The translations under genes and the position numbers were made by a program. Under the pieces are notes generated by a model that saw nothing but the letters and a program-made list of their open reading frames with translations, was not told where the DNA came from and did not search any database. DNA of 64,000 bases from Protopterus annectens (taxonomy: Eukaryota > Chordata > Ceratodontiformes > Protopteridae). The DNA is taken from the NCBI RefSeq assembly GCF_019279795.1, contig NC_056743.1:624824248-624888247 (forward strand), read 5' to 3'. Every line of letters begins with the position of its first letter. Positions within the stretch are counted from its first letter, which is position 1. Positions 34,951 to 46,689 of this stretch are shown here, in pieces.

Positions 34951-35680
34951 GTGGACATCCTACAAAAGGGCCTCACTGAGACAGATGCCTGGTGTCAAAG
35001 CCATGGCCTCAAGCTCAGTGCCAAAAAGTGCATTGTCATCCCTTTCGGTAAAAACTCTGTATCCATGAACTACCACATAGGCGGTAGGACACAGATGGAC
35101 AACAGTCTTTCCTTTAATAAACACATTGCCACAGTAGTCGGGAAATCTTTCTACGTGCCACACCTCATCACAAAAGGTTTCTCATCCAGGAAAAAAGAGG
35201 TCATTGTTCACCTCTACTCGTCACTCATTAGACCCATTATAGAATACAGCACCCCTTTTGGTATGTACCTCACAAGACATCGACAACAACTGGAAAGGCA
35301 GAAATACCTCACAATGAGGATTACTGGCCTCAAACAGATGCCCTACTCAGACCATCTCAAAAAACACCACCTTTACTCCATCGCATATCACCTACTCAGA
35401 GGCTATCTCTGCCTAACATACAAAGCTATCTCAAACCCAGAGCTGTTAGACATGCTCCACTTAAAGAAATCCCAATCCCTCTGAGCTGCACGCCTAAACC
35501 TTGTCACCAAAATAAACAGAACATGCTAGAGGGATAGATTCCTGTCCCAGAGACTTCCCATACTCTGGAACAAACTGCCTGTCTATATCAAACAAAGCTC
35601 CTCATTAGCACTCTTCAAGAAAAATCTTGATTGGATGGGAATAGGAAATTCACCCCGGGGATCACTTCTGTGGCTCTGCT
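34951..35680 (+). pseudogene. CR1-like RT C-terminal part, copy E
   Basis: An open frame to 35484 is followed by frame-shifted RDRFLSQRLPILWNKLPVY and SLALFKKNLD. It lacks about 20 codons before QMDNSLSFNKH relative to copy B, a small internal deletion near 35085. Confidence 0.82.
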
Positions 35681-35747
35681 CGACAGGGGCACAGGAAAAT
35701 AATTTTCCTGTGGCTCTGCTTGACAGGGGCACAGGAAAATAATTTTC
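35668..35747. repeat. 40-bp tandem duplication in LINE copy E
   Basis: Units 35668-35707 and 35708-35747 (ctgtggctctgct(c/t)gacagg...) span the stop codon and the start of the 3' tail. Confidence 0.94.
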
Positions 35748-36015
35748 TTGGGTGGCGAAAGCCAGGGTACCTTTTTTGGCTAGGCTTATATAGGCCCTAG
35801 GGCCAATAGCCTAGTACCTACCTATGAACCTATGTAAATTCTGACGCTGTTGGCATGAAAGTTTAGCTGTTTCAGTTCACTGGGAATATTGGGTTTCTAG
35901 GTTAACGATATTCAGTTTATATATACTTATATATAATATTGAATGCTAAGTAATATATTTTGTAATGTTTAATGGGATGAGTTAATTAAATGCAGGAGAA
36001 TTATGGTTTAATTCA

Positions 36016-37180
36016 TAGGTAATTACTAGGCTATCGACCCAAGAGCCATTTTAAGACTAGTCCAGCTTACCCTAAATGTAACAAAATAATGCTGATATGT
36101 GTCAGTAGCCCAAGAAATTTTACACTTGTGAGTGTTTGCTATGTACAAGCCTATATCACAAGCTGCCCCTGCCCATAAGTAAGTTTGTGATTTCCCATTC
36201 ATTGGTCCAAGCTGTGCTTCATTAGGGTTGGAGATGAGCTTTGCTTTTTATGGATGGAAAGCCTGTTCCAGAGAAAGGGTAATTATTGAAACACCCGTTT
36301 TCCCTCCTCCATGTCCTGTTTGCGTCACAGACATTTGGTCCTTAGAACCAGTGTTTCTAATGCCATCTGTTTTGCAGATGTGCAACAAATCCATCAGTGT
36401 GGCATCAGAGGATGCCTTTTGGGCAAAGCATAGATTGCCACACAGCAGTCTATAGGAGTCAAGAGTACATGGATATGAGATTGGTGGCCTACATAGGATT
36501 TGTTTACTCCCTTTATTCTTTTTTTGTGAGTAGCCTTTGTGCTCTCTTAAGCTGTTGCCAGTGCCTGGTCATGTACATGATGAAGGGTGTGCATTGTACT
36601 TTGACTGGTCTGAGAGTCAATTAGAGAGGAATAACCTTGGGCCAGGATGCCATGCCCTTAAGTTGTGCAGCATAGAATGATTTTCTCACCACAGCAGTTA
36701 TATGATTCTCAAAGGTCTGGTTACTATCAACATTAATTCCCAGTTCCCTGATCACTGATTCTCTGTGGTAATTGACAGCAGTGGATATTTTTCCATAGGG
36801 TACTATTTTATGCCTTTTTCACATTGAGTTTTAGTCCATGGCTCTGGCACCAGTTTGTCTGCATCAGGCCTTCTTGAAGGGTATCCATGTCTTTAGAGGA
36901 TTCCATGACCATACCTAGTTTGCAGTCATCTGCTTACGTTGTTAGCCAGAGACCTTTAATGTTTGCCTTGACATCACAAAAGTAAATGTCAAACAGGAGA
37001 GACCTCAGCACCAATCTCTGTGGGGCTCGACTAGTGACTGGCTTCTTTGTGGAGGTGGATTCCTCTATCTTAACTTCTTGCATGTTATCCGTGAACCAGC
37101 TGGCTACCCATTGGGTGATATAATGAGTTTCTCTCTAATTTTGTAAGTTTATCGACCTTGCCCAAGTTAGTTGTCTTCAT
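36016..37180 (-). mobile_element. CR1-like LINE, copy F
   Basis: Reverse-strand, 5'-truncated. The complement of the family tail is at 36016 (cataggtaattactaggctatcg). Between 36720 and 37180 the minus strand reads VASWFTDNMQEVKIEES, KPVTSRAPQ, LLFDIYFCDVKANIKGLWL, then ADDCKLGMV and WCQSHGLKLNVKK. It is an older copy with many breaks. Confidence 0.82.
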
Positions 37181-38046
37181 TTTTTATTAATACAGATACT
37201 ATTTAAAAGGTCTCTAACTTCAAGTAGGACAAGTGCTGGACAAGCATCGGTGTGCTAACAGTGATTCCCCATTCCAGATTAAGATCCAAACCGCATCACT
37301 CATTTGGTATTAACTCTGAACTTAGTCTGCTTACTTCAACGTTTTGGGACCTGTTGAAGCTCTATAGAGAAAAGCACATTCAGGTAGATCTGATAATTCT
37401 GGGGATCAAGGCCCAGCACTCCAAAGATCTAAAAATCAGAATTTACTTTGGTAATTGGCACTCAGATTTACAGGCTAATTCATTCAGTCTGATCCAGCTT
37501 GTAGCTGCATTAACCTAATGCTGTGACACTAATGTTTGCAAAAGGGACTATATCCCACGACTTTAAACCAAAAAAACATTAAGACGCATGGATTTCCATC
37601 CCCTGTTGATGGATGCAAAGTCACTGCATCTTCTATTCCCTGATCAAACATTAAAGTAGTCCTTTCTGATGGACACTCCCTCCATATAGAATAAATATCT
37701 AAATTTGCAGTTTGTAAAGTTACCAGAACTTAATGCTGTAAAAACAATATGCTAACAAGGACTTTACTACTATTCTTCAAGAAAGACAAGACTAATACTT
37801 GTTGCAGCCGGGTGATGCCCTCAGGTGTTTCTGCAGTTACTTCTACCGATGCCTCTAGCATCAACTGTTTGTCCATATTTGCATTAATAGTTGCAAAACC
37901 ATGCTACATATAAGCTATAGTTCATTGTACAGCAAGCACAACTGTATTGATTATTTGACCTTTGTCTAGTGGAGGTAAAGATGCATTATTTATATGTTTA
38001 TGGAGGTAAAGATACATTATTTATATGTTTATTAATTTGTTGTTTG
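37181..38046. other. Intronic DNA, one unassigned open frame
   Basis: An 88-codon frame at 37252-37518 (NSELSLLTSTFWDLLKLY...) looks protein-like, but I cannot place it. It may be a fragment of another retroelement. A 31-bp duplication lies at 37970-38031. Confidence 0.4.
37970..38031. repeat. 31-bp tandem duplication
   Basis: Units 37970-38000 and 38001-38031 (tggaggtaaagat(g/a)cattat...) differ by one base. Confidence 0.93.
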
Positions 38047-38275
38047 TCTTTCGGCTTTTTCCCGGTAAGGGGTTGTCACAGCGGAACTCCGGTCTGCTAA
38101 TCATTGGCAGTAGATTTTTACGAAACGCCGAGGTGCCAGCTCAACGCCCAACCTTCAACGAAGGCACGCCCATTTACGCATGCATGTCTTTCATATGCTA
38201 CCCAACCGCGGGGAGGACATGCAGACTCCACACACAAGGCACTCCCAAGCCAAGCCGAGAATATAAATTTCATTT
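38047..38275 (-). mobile_element. SINE, minus-strand copy
   Basis: The first 65 bp (ctttcggctttttcccggta...) are the reverse complement of the 3' tail of the SINE at 38590-38815. The following cgaaggcacgcccatttacgc matches its body in reverse. The rest (ccgcggggaggacatgcagac...) looks like the body of a related member. The tRNA-like head is not clear. Confidence 0.7.
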
Positions 38276-38589
38276 CATTTTCTGAGTATCTCGGCAATCA
38301 AGTAACACAGACAGAATTGCTAGCTTCACAGACGGAACTGCTTAGCTTCATATGAAGGCTCTTCCCTGGGTGAAAAAATGCTGCTGAGATATATTTTAAG
38401 TTGTTTGCAAAACATTAAAAAGTTAATGGGTACTGTGCCCTTTAAAACACAGTTGAAGATCTAGAACCTAAAAAGTGTTATCATATAAAAAGTGTTTGCC
38501 CTTTACAGTTCTTTAGTAACCTCTATGGTTCCTGAGAGATTAACATTTCTAAATGAGTAATTTGATTCCATCATAAGGCTTAGGCTACG

Positions 38590-38815
38590 AACTGCGGTGG
38601 TGGTGCTGCGGTAGCGTTGTCGCCTCACAGTTTAGACGTTGCCCGTTCGATTCTCAGTTAAAGCGTCTACTGTGTGACGACATGCGTGAATGGGCCTTCC
38701 TTCGTTGAAGGTTGTGCGTTAGGCCCGGCAAGCCAGCATGTAAAACTCTACTGCCAATCATTAGCGGACCGGAGTTCCGCTGTGGCGACCCCTACCCGGG
38801 AAAAAGCCGAAAGAC
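38590..38815 (+). mobile_element. tRNA-derived SINE
   Basis: The head has an A-box-like ctgcggtagcgttgtcgcct and a B-box-like ccgttcgattctc (38643-38655), about 40 bp apart: internal Pol III promoter boxes. The tail reads ccgctgtggcgacccctacc...ggaaaaagccgaaag, a 3' end widely shared by fish-type SINEs, then acacaca. Confidence 0.8.
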
Positions 38816-39679
38816 ACACACATAAGGCTTAGGCTACACCCATTGGAAGTTGCATTGCAAACTTCCTGTGGTACATTGGAGGGAGTAAGGTAAAAGACAA
38901 ACAGCATTGGTTGCTAGTAGTATTGAGAAGCCTAACAACACCCTGTAAAAGCAGACACAAATAAGTTTGTCTGTTTTTCAGTGTGGATCAGGATTGAGTG
39001 GGTGCATGTGTGATATGTGAAAAGAATTTGCGTAACAAAAGACTTGTGAATCTGGTAATTTTAAACATGAAACACAATTGCATCTCCACAGTAATGACAG
39101 AGTGTACAGGAGAGGTGGGAATCATCAGATTTATAGGCAGTGAGATTAGCACACTAGGTAACTAGAATGTTTCATTGTACACACTGATTTGCAAGCACAC
39201 TTTACTACAGCCACGCAACGCAACATGATTGACTGGTATTTGATATAAAGTGAGTGGGTGCTTTCACAAAAGGGTATGGGACACTTTCTAACCCAAACCT
39301 TTTTACTGGCTTGCTCTGATTCCTCCATTTTCTTACCAAGCTCGTGAATGTATAAAATGTGTAGCAGTGCAGTGCCATGTTCTAAATAGAACCAATAGAG
39401 TCTTAAGATGAAAGCCCTTCTCCTTCAATAAAACTTAAACTGCTGAAGATTTGGAATGTAAAACACTGTATTCTGCTGCAAAACGATTGTGAAACAACTT
39501 GAGCATCTCAGTCATTGCTTCAAAAACAGAACTCTCTAATTTCCAACAGCTCTTACAACAGCTAAAGTCAAGGCAGACCAGTATTGTGTTATTACCGCAA
39601 AACCTGAACGTAAAACAAAGGTCTGAAACAAGAGGTCAGAAAGGGCTGTTTTTGCAGACTAGTAGGTTCTCGCCACCGT
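38816..39679. other. Intronic DNA, no feature recognised
   Basis: Unique AT-rich sequence between the SINE and the first recognisable part of the DIRS relic. An undetected 5' part of that relic could start within 39480-39680. Confidence 0.45.
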
Positions 39680-41460
39680 TGGTATCAGGACCAGTTGCAA
39701 TAAGATCTTTACAGACAACATAGTGATGTGGTATGTCAGCAAACGGGGGGTGGCAAGGTCCTGTGTTCTTTGCAGATTGGCACTTCAGGTTTGGGAGCTA
39801 GCGATCCAGTAGAGTGATACTTCAGGTGGTGTATATTCCTTCCAGTCGGAATTTTGTGGCAGACACTCTGAGCAGGTCCGTAACACAATCTCACAAGTGG
39901 TTACTTCATAGGGATGTATTTCTGGACATTATCCCTAGTGGGGTATTCCTCAAGTAAATCTCTTTGCCTCCCCTCTGAACAGGCAACTTCCTTAATTTTG
40001 TGCCAGGGCGCCATGTCCTCTGGCCTGGAAGATGGTGCCCTATCTTTCGCATGGAAGGGGATGTTTCTTTATGCCTTATCTCCCCTTCCTCTCATTCCAA
40101 ATATCTTCAGCAAGCTAAAACAGGATGCTCCCAAAATCTTGCTGGTGACTCCGTTTTGGCCTAGACAGCATTGGTTTCCTTTTTTGCATTTAGCCAAGGG
40201 CAGCCATCACAAGTTACCTCACAGGATGGATCTCCTTATACAAAACAAGGGATCTCTCATCCATCACCACATGTCCACTCTTCAGCTGACACTGTGGGTG
40301 TTAGCATTTTGATTCCCTATAGGCACCTTTTTTCTGAGGATGTGCTTCAGGTTTTGCAGGAGGCCAGGAAACCCACTACTAGGAAATCCAACTTGTCCAA
40401 ATGGAAGAAGAGGTTTTTCTTTTTGGTCTTTCTTGTAACCTGGACCCACTTACTGTGGATGTTCCTTTGAGCAGTTCACACAAATAAGAGAGAACCAATG
40501 CTGGGTTTGGCATATTCTTCTATTAAAGGCCACCTCTCAGCTATTTCTGCTCGTCTTTGTTAGCCCTTACTTCTGCTGACGAGTGTCTGAGCTTCAAGCC
40601 TTTACGGCTGTTCCTCCTCTTAGTTTTTCATAAGGACAGTGTCTCTCTTTGTACCAATCCTTCTTTATGCCTAAGGTGGTGAATGAGTTGTTTCTTAATC
40701 AGTCTTTTAATTTGCCCATTTTTTTCCCATCCCCACAATCTGCTAGTGAGAAGGTGTTGCACACTTTTTAGATGTGCATAGACAACTCATATTTTATTTG
40801 GACAAAACTAAGGCTTTTCGAAAATGAATTTTTTTTTTTTTTTTTTTTTTTTTTCATCCTTGATCATTAGGTTTGGCAGTTTCCAAGCAGACTATTTCCT
40901 CTTGAATTTCTAAAGCCATTTCTTTTTGTTATTCTTATTGTGATCAGCTCCTCCTTTCTATGGTAAAGGCTCACTCTACTAGGGCTAGCTCCTTCTGGTG
41001 CCTTTTTCAAGGGTTTGGATACTAATTCTGTCCTTGAGGCAGCTACCTTGTGGTCTGTGCATACCTTTACCAAGCACTACAAGTTGGTTGTCCTATCCAG
41101 AGCTAGAACTTGTTTTGCTAAGGCCATTCTTCATGGATTCCTAGAAGGCAGTGTTGGTCCCTTCCTCCTCCCTATCTTCCAGAGCTTTTGCACTCTCCCT
41201 CATGTTGAGAATACCATAACAGTGAAATGGAAGGACATAGTACAGTTGTGAAAAATCTTGCCATAACAGTAGATGTCCCTCTCTTCACTTTTGCAGTGTT
41301 CACTCCTCCCTCCTTCCCCTGGTCTTTTTTTTTGCCCTCTGGATGTATATGTTACCCTCTGGTATCCTAGGGTTGGCATTCCTCCTTGGGCTATCAGTTC
41401 TGAGGATGATGTATCTGGATGTCACCTTTATGCCCTAATATTAGCACGGGGAGCATACAT
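39680..41460 (+). mobile_element. Older DIRS relic (RNase H to internal complementary region)
   Basis: Remains of RNase H (IVMWYVSKRG, 39721-39770; FVADTLSR-like at 39855), a linker with LVTPFWPRQHWFPF (40141-40182) and the recombinase: VLQEARKPTTRKSN (40349-40390), LAYSSIKGHLSAISA (40508-40552), KDSVSLCTNPS (40635-40665) and AATLWSVHTFTKHYKL (41040-41085). Near the end, ggacat/agtacagttgtg (41238/41239) matches the centre of the internal complementary region of copies 1 to 3, so this is a related but much older lineage. No inverted terminal repeats are recognised. It contains a poly-T run at 40829-40854. Confidence 0.82.
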
Positions 41461-41768
41461 GTGATGTATGACTTATCATTAACCTAAAGGATTTGCTATA
41501 CCAGCCAGATGTTAGGCCACCCTTTTATGTGTAGAAAGTCTGTAAACTGTATTTGTGCAGATGTCTTGTCCTGCTATTTTTTCTTCATTGACATTGAATC
41601 TGCTGTTATGATTGTATTTTGTTGTGCCATTCTTTATCTGTTGTGTAAATTAACTGATTGGTAAAATGTGAAGTGAATTGACTTTAAGAATGAGAGTAAG
41701 TGCAGCTGCAGTGCAGTTGTTTTAAGTACTTTAAGTACTGTTCATTAAATATTTCCTCCCTCTTGCAG
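41461..41768. other. rnf5 intron, acceptor side
   Basis: Intronic DNA ending in ctccctcttgcAG at 41768, the 3' splice site of the next rnf5 exon. Confidence 0.7.
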
Positions 41769-41881
41769 TGGTTAGAAGTTCAACCAGACCGTCAAGAGTG
41801 CCCTGTGTGTAAAGCAGGTATTAGCAGGGAAAAGGTGATTCCAGTTTATGGAAGGGGGAGCACCAGTCAGCAGGACCCCAG
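41769..41881 (+). CDS. rnf5: rnf5 exon: end of RING finger and linker
   Basis: 113 nt starting at phase 0 with [20 protein letters not shown] and ending [15 protein letters not shown] plus two bases of an Arg codon. The two Cys of CPVC are the last zinc ligands of the C3HC4 RING finger, which recruits the E2 enzyme. Acceptor is ttgcAG, donor GTATGT (41882-41887). The segment is close to both RNF5 and RNF185. Codons are undamaged, in contrast to all surrounding elements, so purifying selection is inferred. The preceding coding piece is the micro-exon 18.95 kb upstream. Confidence 0.93.
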
Positions 41882-42189
41882 GTATGTGACCTTCTGCATT
41901 TTTATTGGTAGGGGTTTGCTCTTAAATAGCCAAAGTGGCAGTTAGTACAAGAGGTGTTTGCTGCCTTGCACATAGGTTCTAACAGTTTACTGAGTCTGAG
42001 TCTTCCGGGGTATTAAAGCTCTCATTCCTGTTTCCAGCCTCGTTTTAGTCATGTTTTGTTTGCAGTATTGATTTGTATTGCCTTCATACCTACTTGGATC
42101 TGGTAGTTGGTTGTGTTGAGTCCCTTTTCATTCATGTTAGACTTTCTTTCATAATGGATTTTAATTAGACTCCAACTGCAGCTTGAGAT
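41882..42189. other. rnf5 intron start
   Basis: Intronic sequence after donor GTATGT; nothing else is recognised. Confidence 0.6.
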
Positions 42190-42840
42190 CTATGCCCGAC
42201 TAGTTGTGATTACCTTGCCCTGTCTAAGGCCTTTGGTACGCTACTACTTGAAGGAATAATATTAACCATTTTACTTTAACTTAAAATGAACCCATATTTG
42301 GTGCATTGGATCAGTAGAGCAAGATATTAGTCTTGGGTGAAAGATTACATTGCCGGATGATCACTTTCTGAGGTACCATAATGTTCTGCTTTGGACCACA
42401 TTGTTTATTTTTTTTTTTTTATTTTCAACATTTCCTCAATATCATCAGGTATGCAGATAAATGTAAGGTCAGTGCTACAGTTATGACCTCAAAGAACATA
42501 GAGGATCTGAGCTTCTCTTTGTCCAGTATTATTACATAAGTAACTGGGTAAGGTCTGTTTTTTAACTTGGTAAAAGCAATGCTATGGTACAATATGAGAG
42601 AACAGTGTTGAATAGCAAAATCCCTTTGAAAGATTCACCTTTGTTAAAATGTGTAAAGAGAATTGTTACCTTAATAAGCAACAACCACTAAATGTAATCT
42701 TATCGTTGTTTAATTTTAAGAGGTATGTATCAGATATAAAGTCTGACTGTGAAACGGATAACCCTATTCAGAGTAGTATTGTTACGTGGAATGCATTACA
42801 TTAACGTTTATTTAAAACCTGTTCTCTGACCTCTAGTACA
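42190..42840 (+). mobile_element. Very old LINE (CR1-like RT) relic
   Basis: Short RT-like stretches in order: ALSKAFGTLLLEGIILTI (42217-42270; motif A-like), then YADKCKVSATVMTSKNIEDL (42451-42510; motif C with ADD changed to ADK). Last comes SDIKSDCETDNPIQSSIVTWNALH near 42730, like the C-terminal LWN region. Too decayed for a family call. Confidence 0.45.
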
Positions 42841-45800
42841 CTTCCCCTTTTGTGCTTCCACTAACCGATGTTGATCTACTAATCTACTAGAAATGGTACA
42901 AAAAGAATTTCTTTGTGTGTTCCAACAAAGGATGTACTATACAGTAAAAGTAAAGAAAAAAAAATTACATATGGTGTGAACTACTGTCTCATAAGAGAAA
43001 AGCCGAAAAGACTGTAAGCCAAGAGATGAGTCACTGAGGGACCATATTAGGTTGGACATTCCACCTTAATTTGCAGAATACAAGGTCTTAGGGCTGTAAA
43101 TTTAATACTAAGGGTGGGAGAGATTTATTGCTTACTAGATATGTAATTAACCTGCGCTTTCATGTCAGGAGTGTTGCATGTTTTGTTGCATTTAAGACAT
43201 CTGCTGCTGCATTGAAACAAAAGTACTGTTAGTGTTCTGGGGTCTGTAGTTCCTTCTTTGGATCTGTTGAATTACTCTTAAAGCATGAAGCTGTAAGGTA
43301 AAATTGCTCTTTATCCTTGACCTGGTGCAACCCTGGAAATTGTTTAGCAAGGTGGTGCAGTGGGCAGAGGTAAATGCATACAGGGTTGAATTTTAAGAAG
43401 CTGTTTGATTTTGAAGTTTTGCTAAAGTATCACATTGAAATGGTGATGGACGCCACATCAGTTTTGTTTTTAACTACTACTAAAGCCCCAAGAATGTTCA
43501 GATCAGACCTCTGAACCTGTTGCTTCCCGTATCCTTTGATAGATTTTTGCATGTCTATGTTGAGTAAAGTGAAACTGGATCTAAAGAGATGTACTTGCGC
43601 AGTGCAGTTGGTAATTGACTGGACACTTCTGGCCCCCTCTTGTAGTGTACTGCAAGTTTCATAGTGATTGCACAAAACTAGGTTAAACCATCCAGGGAAT
43701 TTTCATACAGAATAAGTTGTAATTGTCAAAAAAGTTAATCAGATTCTTGTTTTAAGAAATGTTTTTGATGTCTTCCTCAGTCACCCAAGGAACCTGTGCC
43801 CTGTCCCATTTCGACACAGCTGCTGATTATATAGTACAGAGTTGAATGGTGTTTTCTGGATAGCATACCCTCCTTCCTGTGGATAGCTTACCCTACTTGG
43901 CTCCTTCTGGCAGCCTTATTAGACACTACCATAGCAGGGCATTCTATGCTTGGAACATGACACATGCTACCACACAGTTGACATGAGTATTGCTTGTTGC
44001 AGTGCTTGGCAGGCCTAACCTAGCCCTTACAGTCTTTATCTTTTACAGGGACAATGATGCACTAACACGTTGCTGCTTTTATCCCCTGTAATGGGTGAGC
44101 TGGAACCCAGGCTGCAAACTAAACCCAAGTCAGCTGAAGCACAGTCAATACACAGTTAGCCTAAGAGCAATCTGTTTAAAAGTTTAAACATGTGTAGAAG
44201 ACTTACTCTTTCACAGTTAAGGTAGATTCTGAGCTAATAAAATACTTTTTACAGTTTTATTTGCTGTAAACTCCCTCCCCTCAATGCATCGTACCAGTAC
44301 TTGCTAACTGTAACCTTGCCTTGCCCCTAACCCTGCGCCTTACCTTAGCAATATTGCTATCACTATTTAGACAAATTTGGTCTGAATGTAATGGTGGGAA
44401 GTTTCTTGTAAGATTGTGAAAGGAAAATATTTCCTTTTATGAATTTTTTTTAGGTTGTGGTAGATTGAGTTTTTGGTACCTGTGCTATTTCATATGCAGG
44501 CATTGATCAGGTGTAATTCTGTGTTCCTGCATTCCAATCAGTTACCATAAACCCACAGAATATGCATGGTCTTATGTTACTGTTTTGAGTAAAATTACCA
44601 GCATGTAGCCCTTGGCAACACAGTTGAGAGGTAAGATCAGCCATGTAAGATGGTGGGAGTTGGATAACTGGTATGGTGCTTTCAGTGAGGAAGCAGTATA
44701 TTTACACTGTGAATAGAATAGTTGTTCCTGTGGTGTATTATATGAAATGCACAGTGTTGGAAATTGCCTTAAGAGCATGTGGGAAGGCTGTTGCACTTCC
44801 GTTATTGATGATTCACATTGGGAAAACGAGTGTGTGAGAGTGGGACAAAGGCATTCTACAGAAGTTGAGGATTTCAAACAGCCTGGAATTTGATTACTTC
44901 TCAAGTCAGAAGAGTTTATTCTGATCGAGTGGGAACCTTCTATCCATGAAGGCAGGCAGCCACTGCTTTTGCTTGATTTATAAGCCAGATCAACAACTGT
45001 TTAAATGTAAAGGTCACTGCTTGTGTGAATGATTGTAAAACAAGCTAAAATGACTTAAGTGTTGCCAGAATTCTTTTATTTGATCTGTGAAAGGTAATGA
45101 AGTTGATCTTTGTTGAAAGGTCATCACACAAGTAGGTGAGGCAGGCTCTATGTAAAAAGAACTGACCACTGCACTCTTAGTCATTTAAACGATTGTCACT
45201 GTGGCTTGTCAGGTCGGGATGTGTGTGCGTTTCTTTGTGGAATAAATTCCATCTTACTCTAGGCAGAATATTTTTCTTGATTATAGTCTAGCATAAGAGG
45301 TGCCCCTATCAGAAAATGACTGCCAGCAGTGGTGGTCATCAGCTTTTATGAAGGCTGTTAGCAATTAAGGTCACTTGAACACAGTTCTGATGGTGTCAAT
45401 CAGTCTTATTGTGTGTGTGAATAACAAGTCGAATCTCATAGGTACCATTTCCTTTACTTTGGTCAGACATGAGATATTTTTTAGTTAAAATGGGTACTCT
45501 TTATAGGGTTTGTGAAAACTTGAAATACTGCCTCAAAAATCAGATCCTATGCCTGTAGACAGGTGGTGTTTGACTTGGAGGGAATGTATCCTATGAGTAA
45601 GGGGGTTATTTTGGGGGAAGTTCTGTGTGTCTAAGGAGTGGACACTGGTATTTCATTAAATAAATTGCCACAGTCCGTGTTTTGGCTTTCAGAAGTATTA
45701 ATTTTATAATAAAACTTTCCAAGTCTATCTTTCACCACCCCCATCCCACAATACTTTGCATTTCTTTTATCTGTCCTCCATTGTCCTCCACTGATAAATG

Positions 45801-46634
45801 TGTACATTTGGATTCTTTGTCTCAGGTTTAGTGAGTACGCGTTAACAAGCTTATTCTTTATTTTCCTGTAGCCTTTCTGCTAGCATTTTGACGTGATGCT
45901 GCAGTTTGTACACCTTTTTCTTTTGTTAGGATGTTTCTGCCTTTTAGTTTTCTTTATTGTGGTTATTTGGGGTTTGGCCCTAGTCAGCTATCAAAACTTG
46001 TACTTCTAACAAGTGTAAGTGCAACAGATAAGTAACCCACCCCTACAGTCGTAGTATGTGTTTATTATGTAGGTCCCAGCATGAATCTGAACCTTGTGAT
46101 ACAATTGTGCTAAATCTAAAAAGGTGAAGGAAGCAGCTTTGCAGTTGTTTGTTAGGACTCTGATTTAACCAGAATTTCTAGGTGTACTTGAGCTATTTCT
46201 GCTGGTTTTCTACACTACCCAAACAGCTTCTCCTGCTTCTAGGTCATTCAAGTTGCAGCGAGAGCTTCATCTCACTGTGCCATAGAGCTTTCTTAGGCAG
46301 AGTGAGTTTTGATCTGGAAAACTTGTTTCCTGTGTCAACTGCTGCAAACCCAAAATTGCATTTAAATATTTCAGGAGAATGCAGTTTTAACAAAAGACCT
46401 GTTTCTTAATTGTTTATGAAGACTGAAGTTTAATTCTATTTCTTTAATGAAGGGGTTGTTTGTGTTTTAAAGTAAGCTAACAGAACCAGTAATCTTGTTC
46501 TGCAAGTGTTCTTCAAAATTATGTGTAGCATATGAACCAGGCATTAGAGGATTGCAGTGTTTAACTGCATTAGCCTTTTTAAGATTATTATCTTGGATAA
46601 CTTTCTGTTTTTCCCCTTTTTCTTTTGCTCTTAG
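42841..46634. other. rnf5 intron, no firm feature
   Basis: Long unique AT-rich stretch. At 43351-43400 there is a weak tRNA-like head (ggtggtgcagtgg, then gggttgaatttt) that may be an old SINE. The final bases cttttgctcttAG (46634) are the 3' splice site of the next exon. No other coding exon is seen. Confidence 0.5.
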
Positions 46635-46689
46635 GTTAAAAACTCCTCCTAGACCTCAGGGACAGAGAACAGAACCAGAGAGCAGAGGG
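46635..46689 (+). CDS. rnf5: rnf5 exon: proline-rich linker
   Basis: 55 nt. Its first base completes the Arg codon started at 41880-41881, then LKTPPRPQGQRTEPESRG, ending at phase 0 before donor GTAAGA (46690-46695). The Leu-Lys start and PESRG ending match RNF5 better than its paralogue RNF185 (Glu-Lys start, PENRG), which is the main reason for the rnf5 call. It joins the RING to the C-terminal membrane segments. The next exon, expected to start with Gly and code the Phe/Gly-rich region and membrane anchor, is not found before 64000. Confidence 0.92.

Larger units (their letters stand above)
34842..35835 (+). mobile_element. CR1-like LINE, copy E
   Basis: 5'-truncated within RT motif B (FGIYFSEVQANTEG). 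Motif C KFADDCKLG is intact, followed by an open frame of 177 codons (34951-35484) with PLYSSLIRP-like and CLTYKAISNPELLDML segments. It ends with tail agcctagtacctacctatgaacctatg at 35835. A stop at 35482, a frameshift and a 40-bp duplication inactivate it. It is the copy most like B. Confidence 0.9.

Noticed and set aside
38604..38655. Possible tRNA gene
   Set aside because: A and B boxes are present but no cloverleaf or acceptor stem; it continues into a SINE body and tail.
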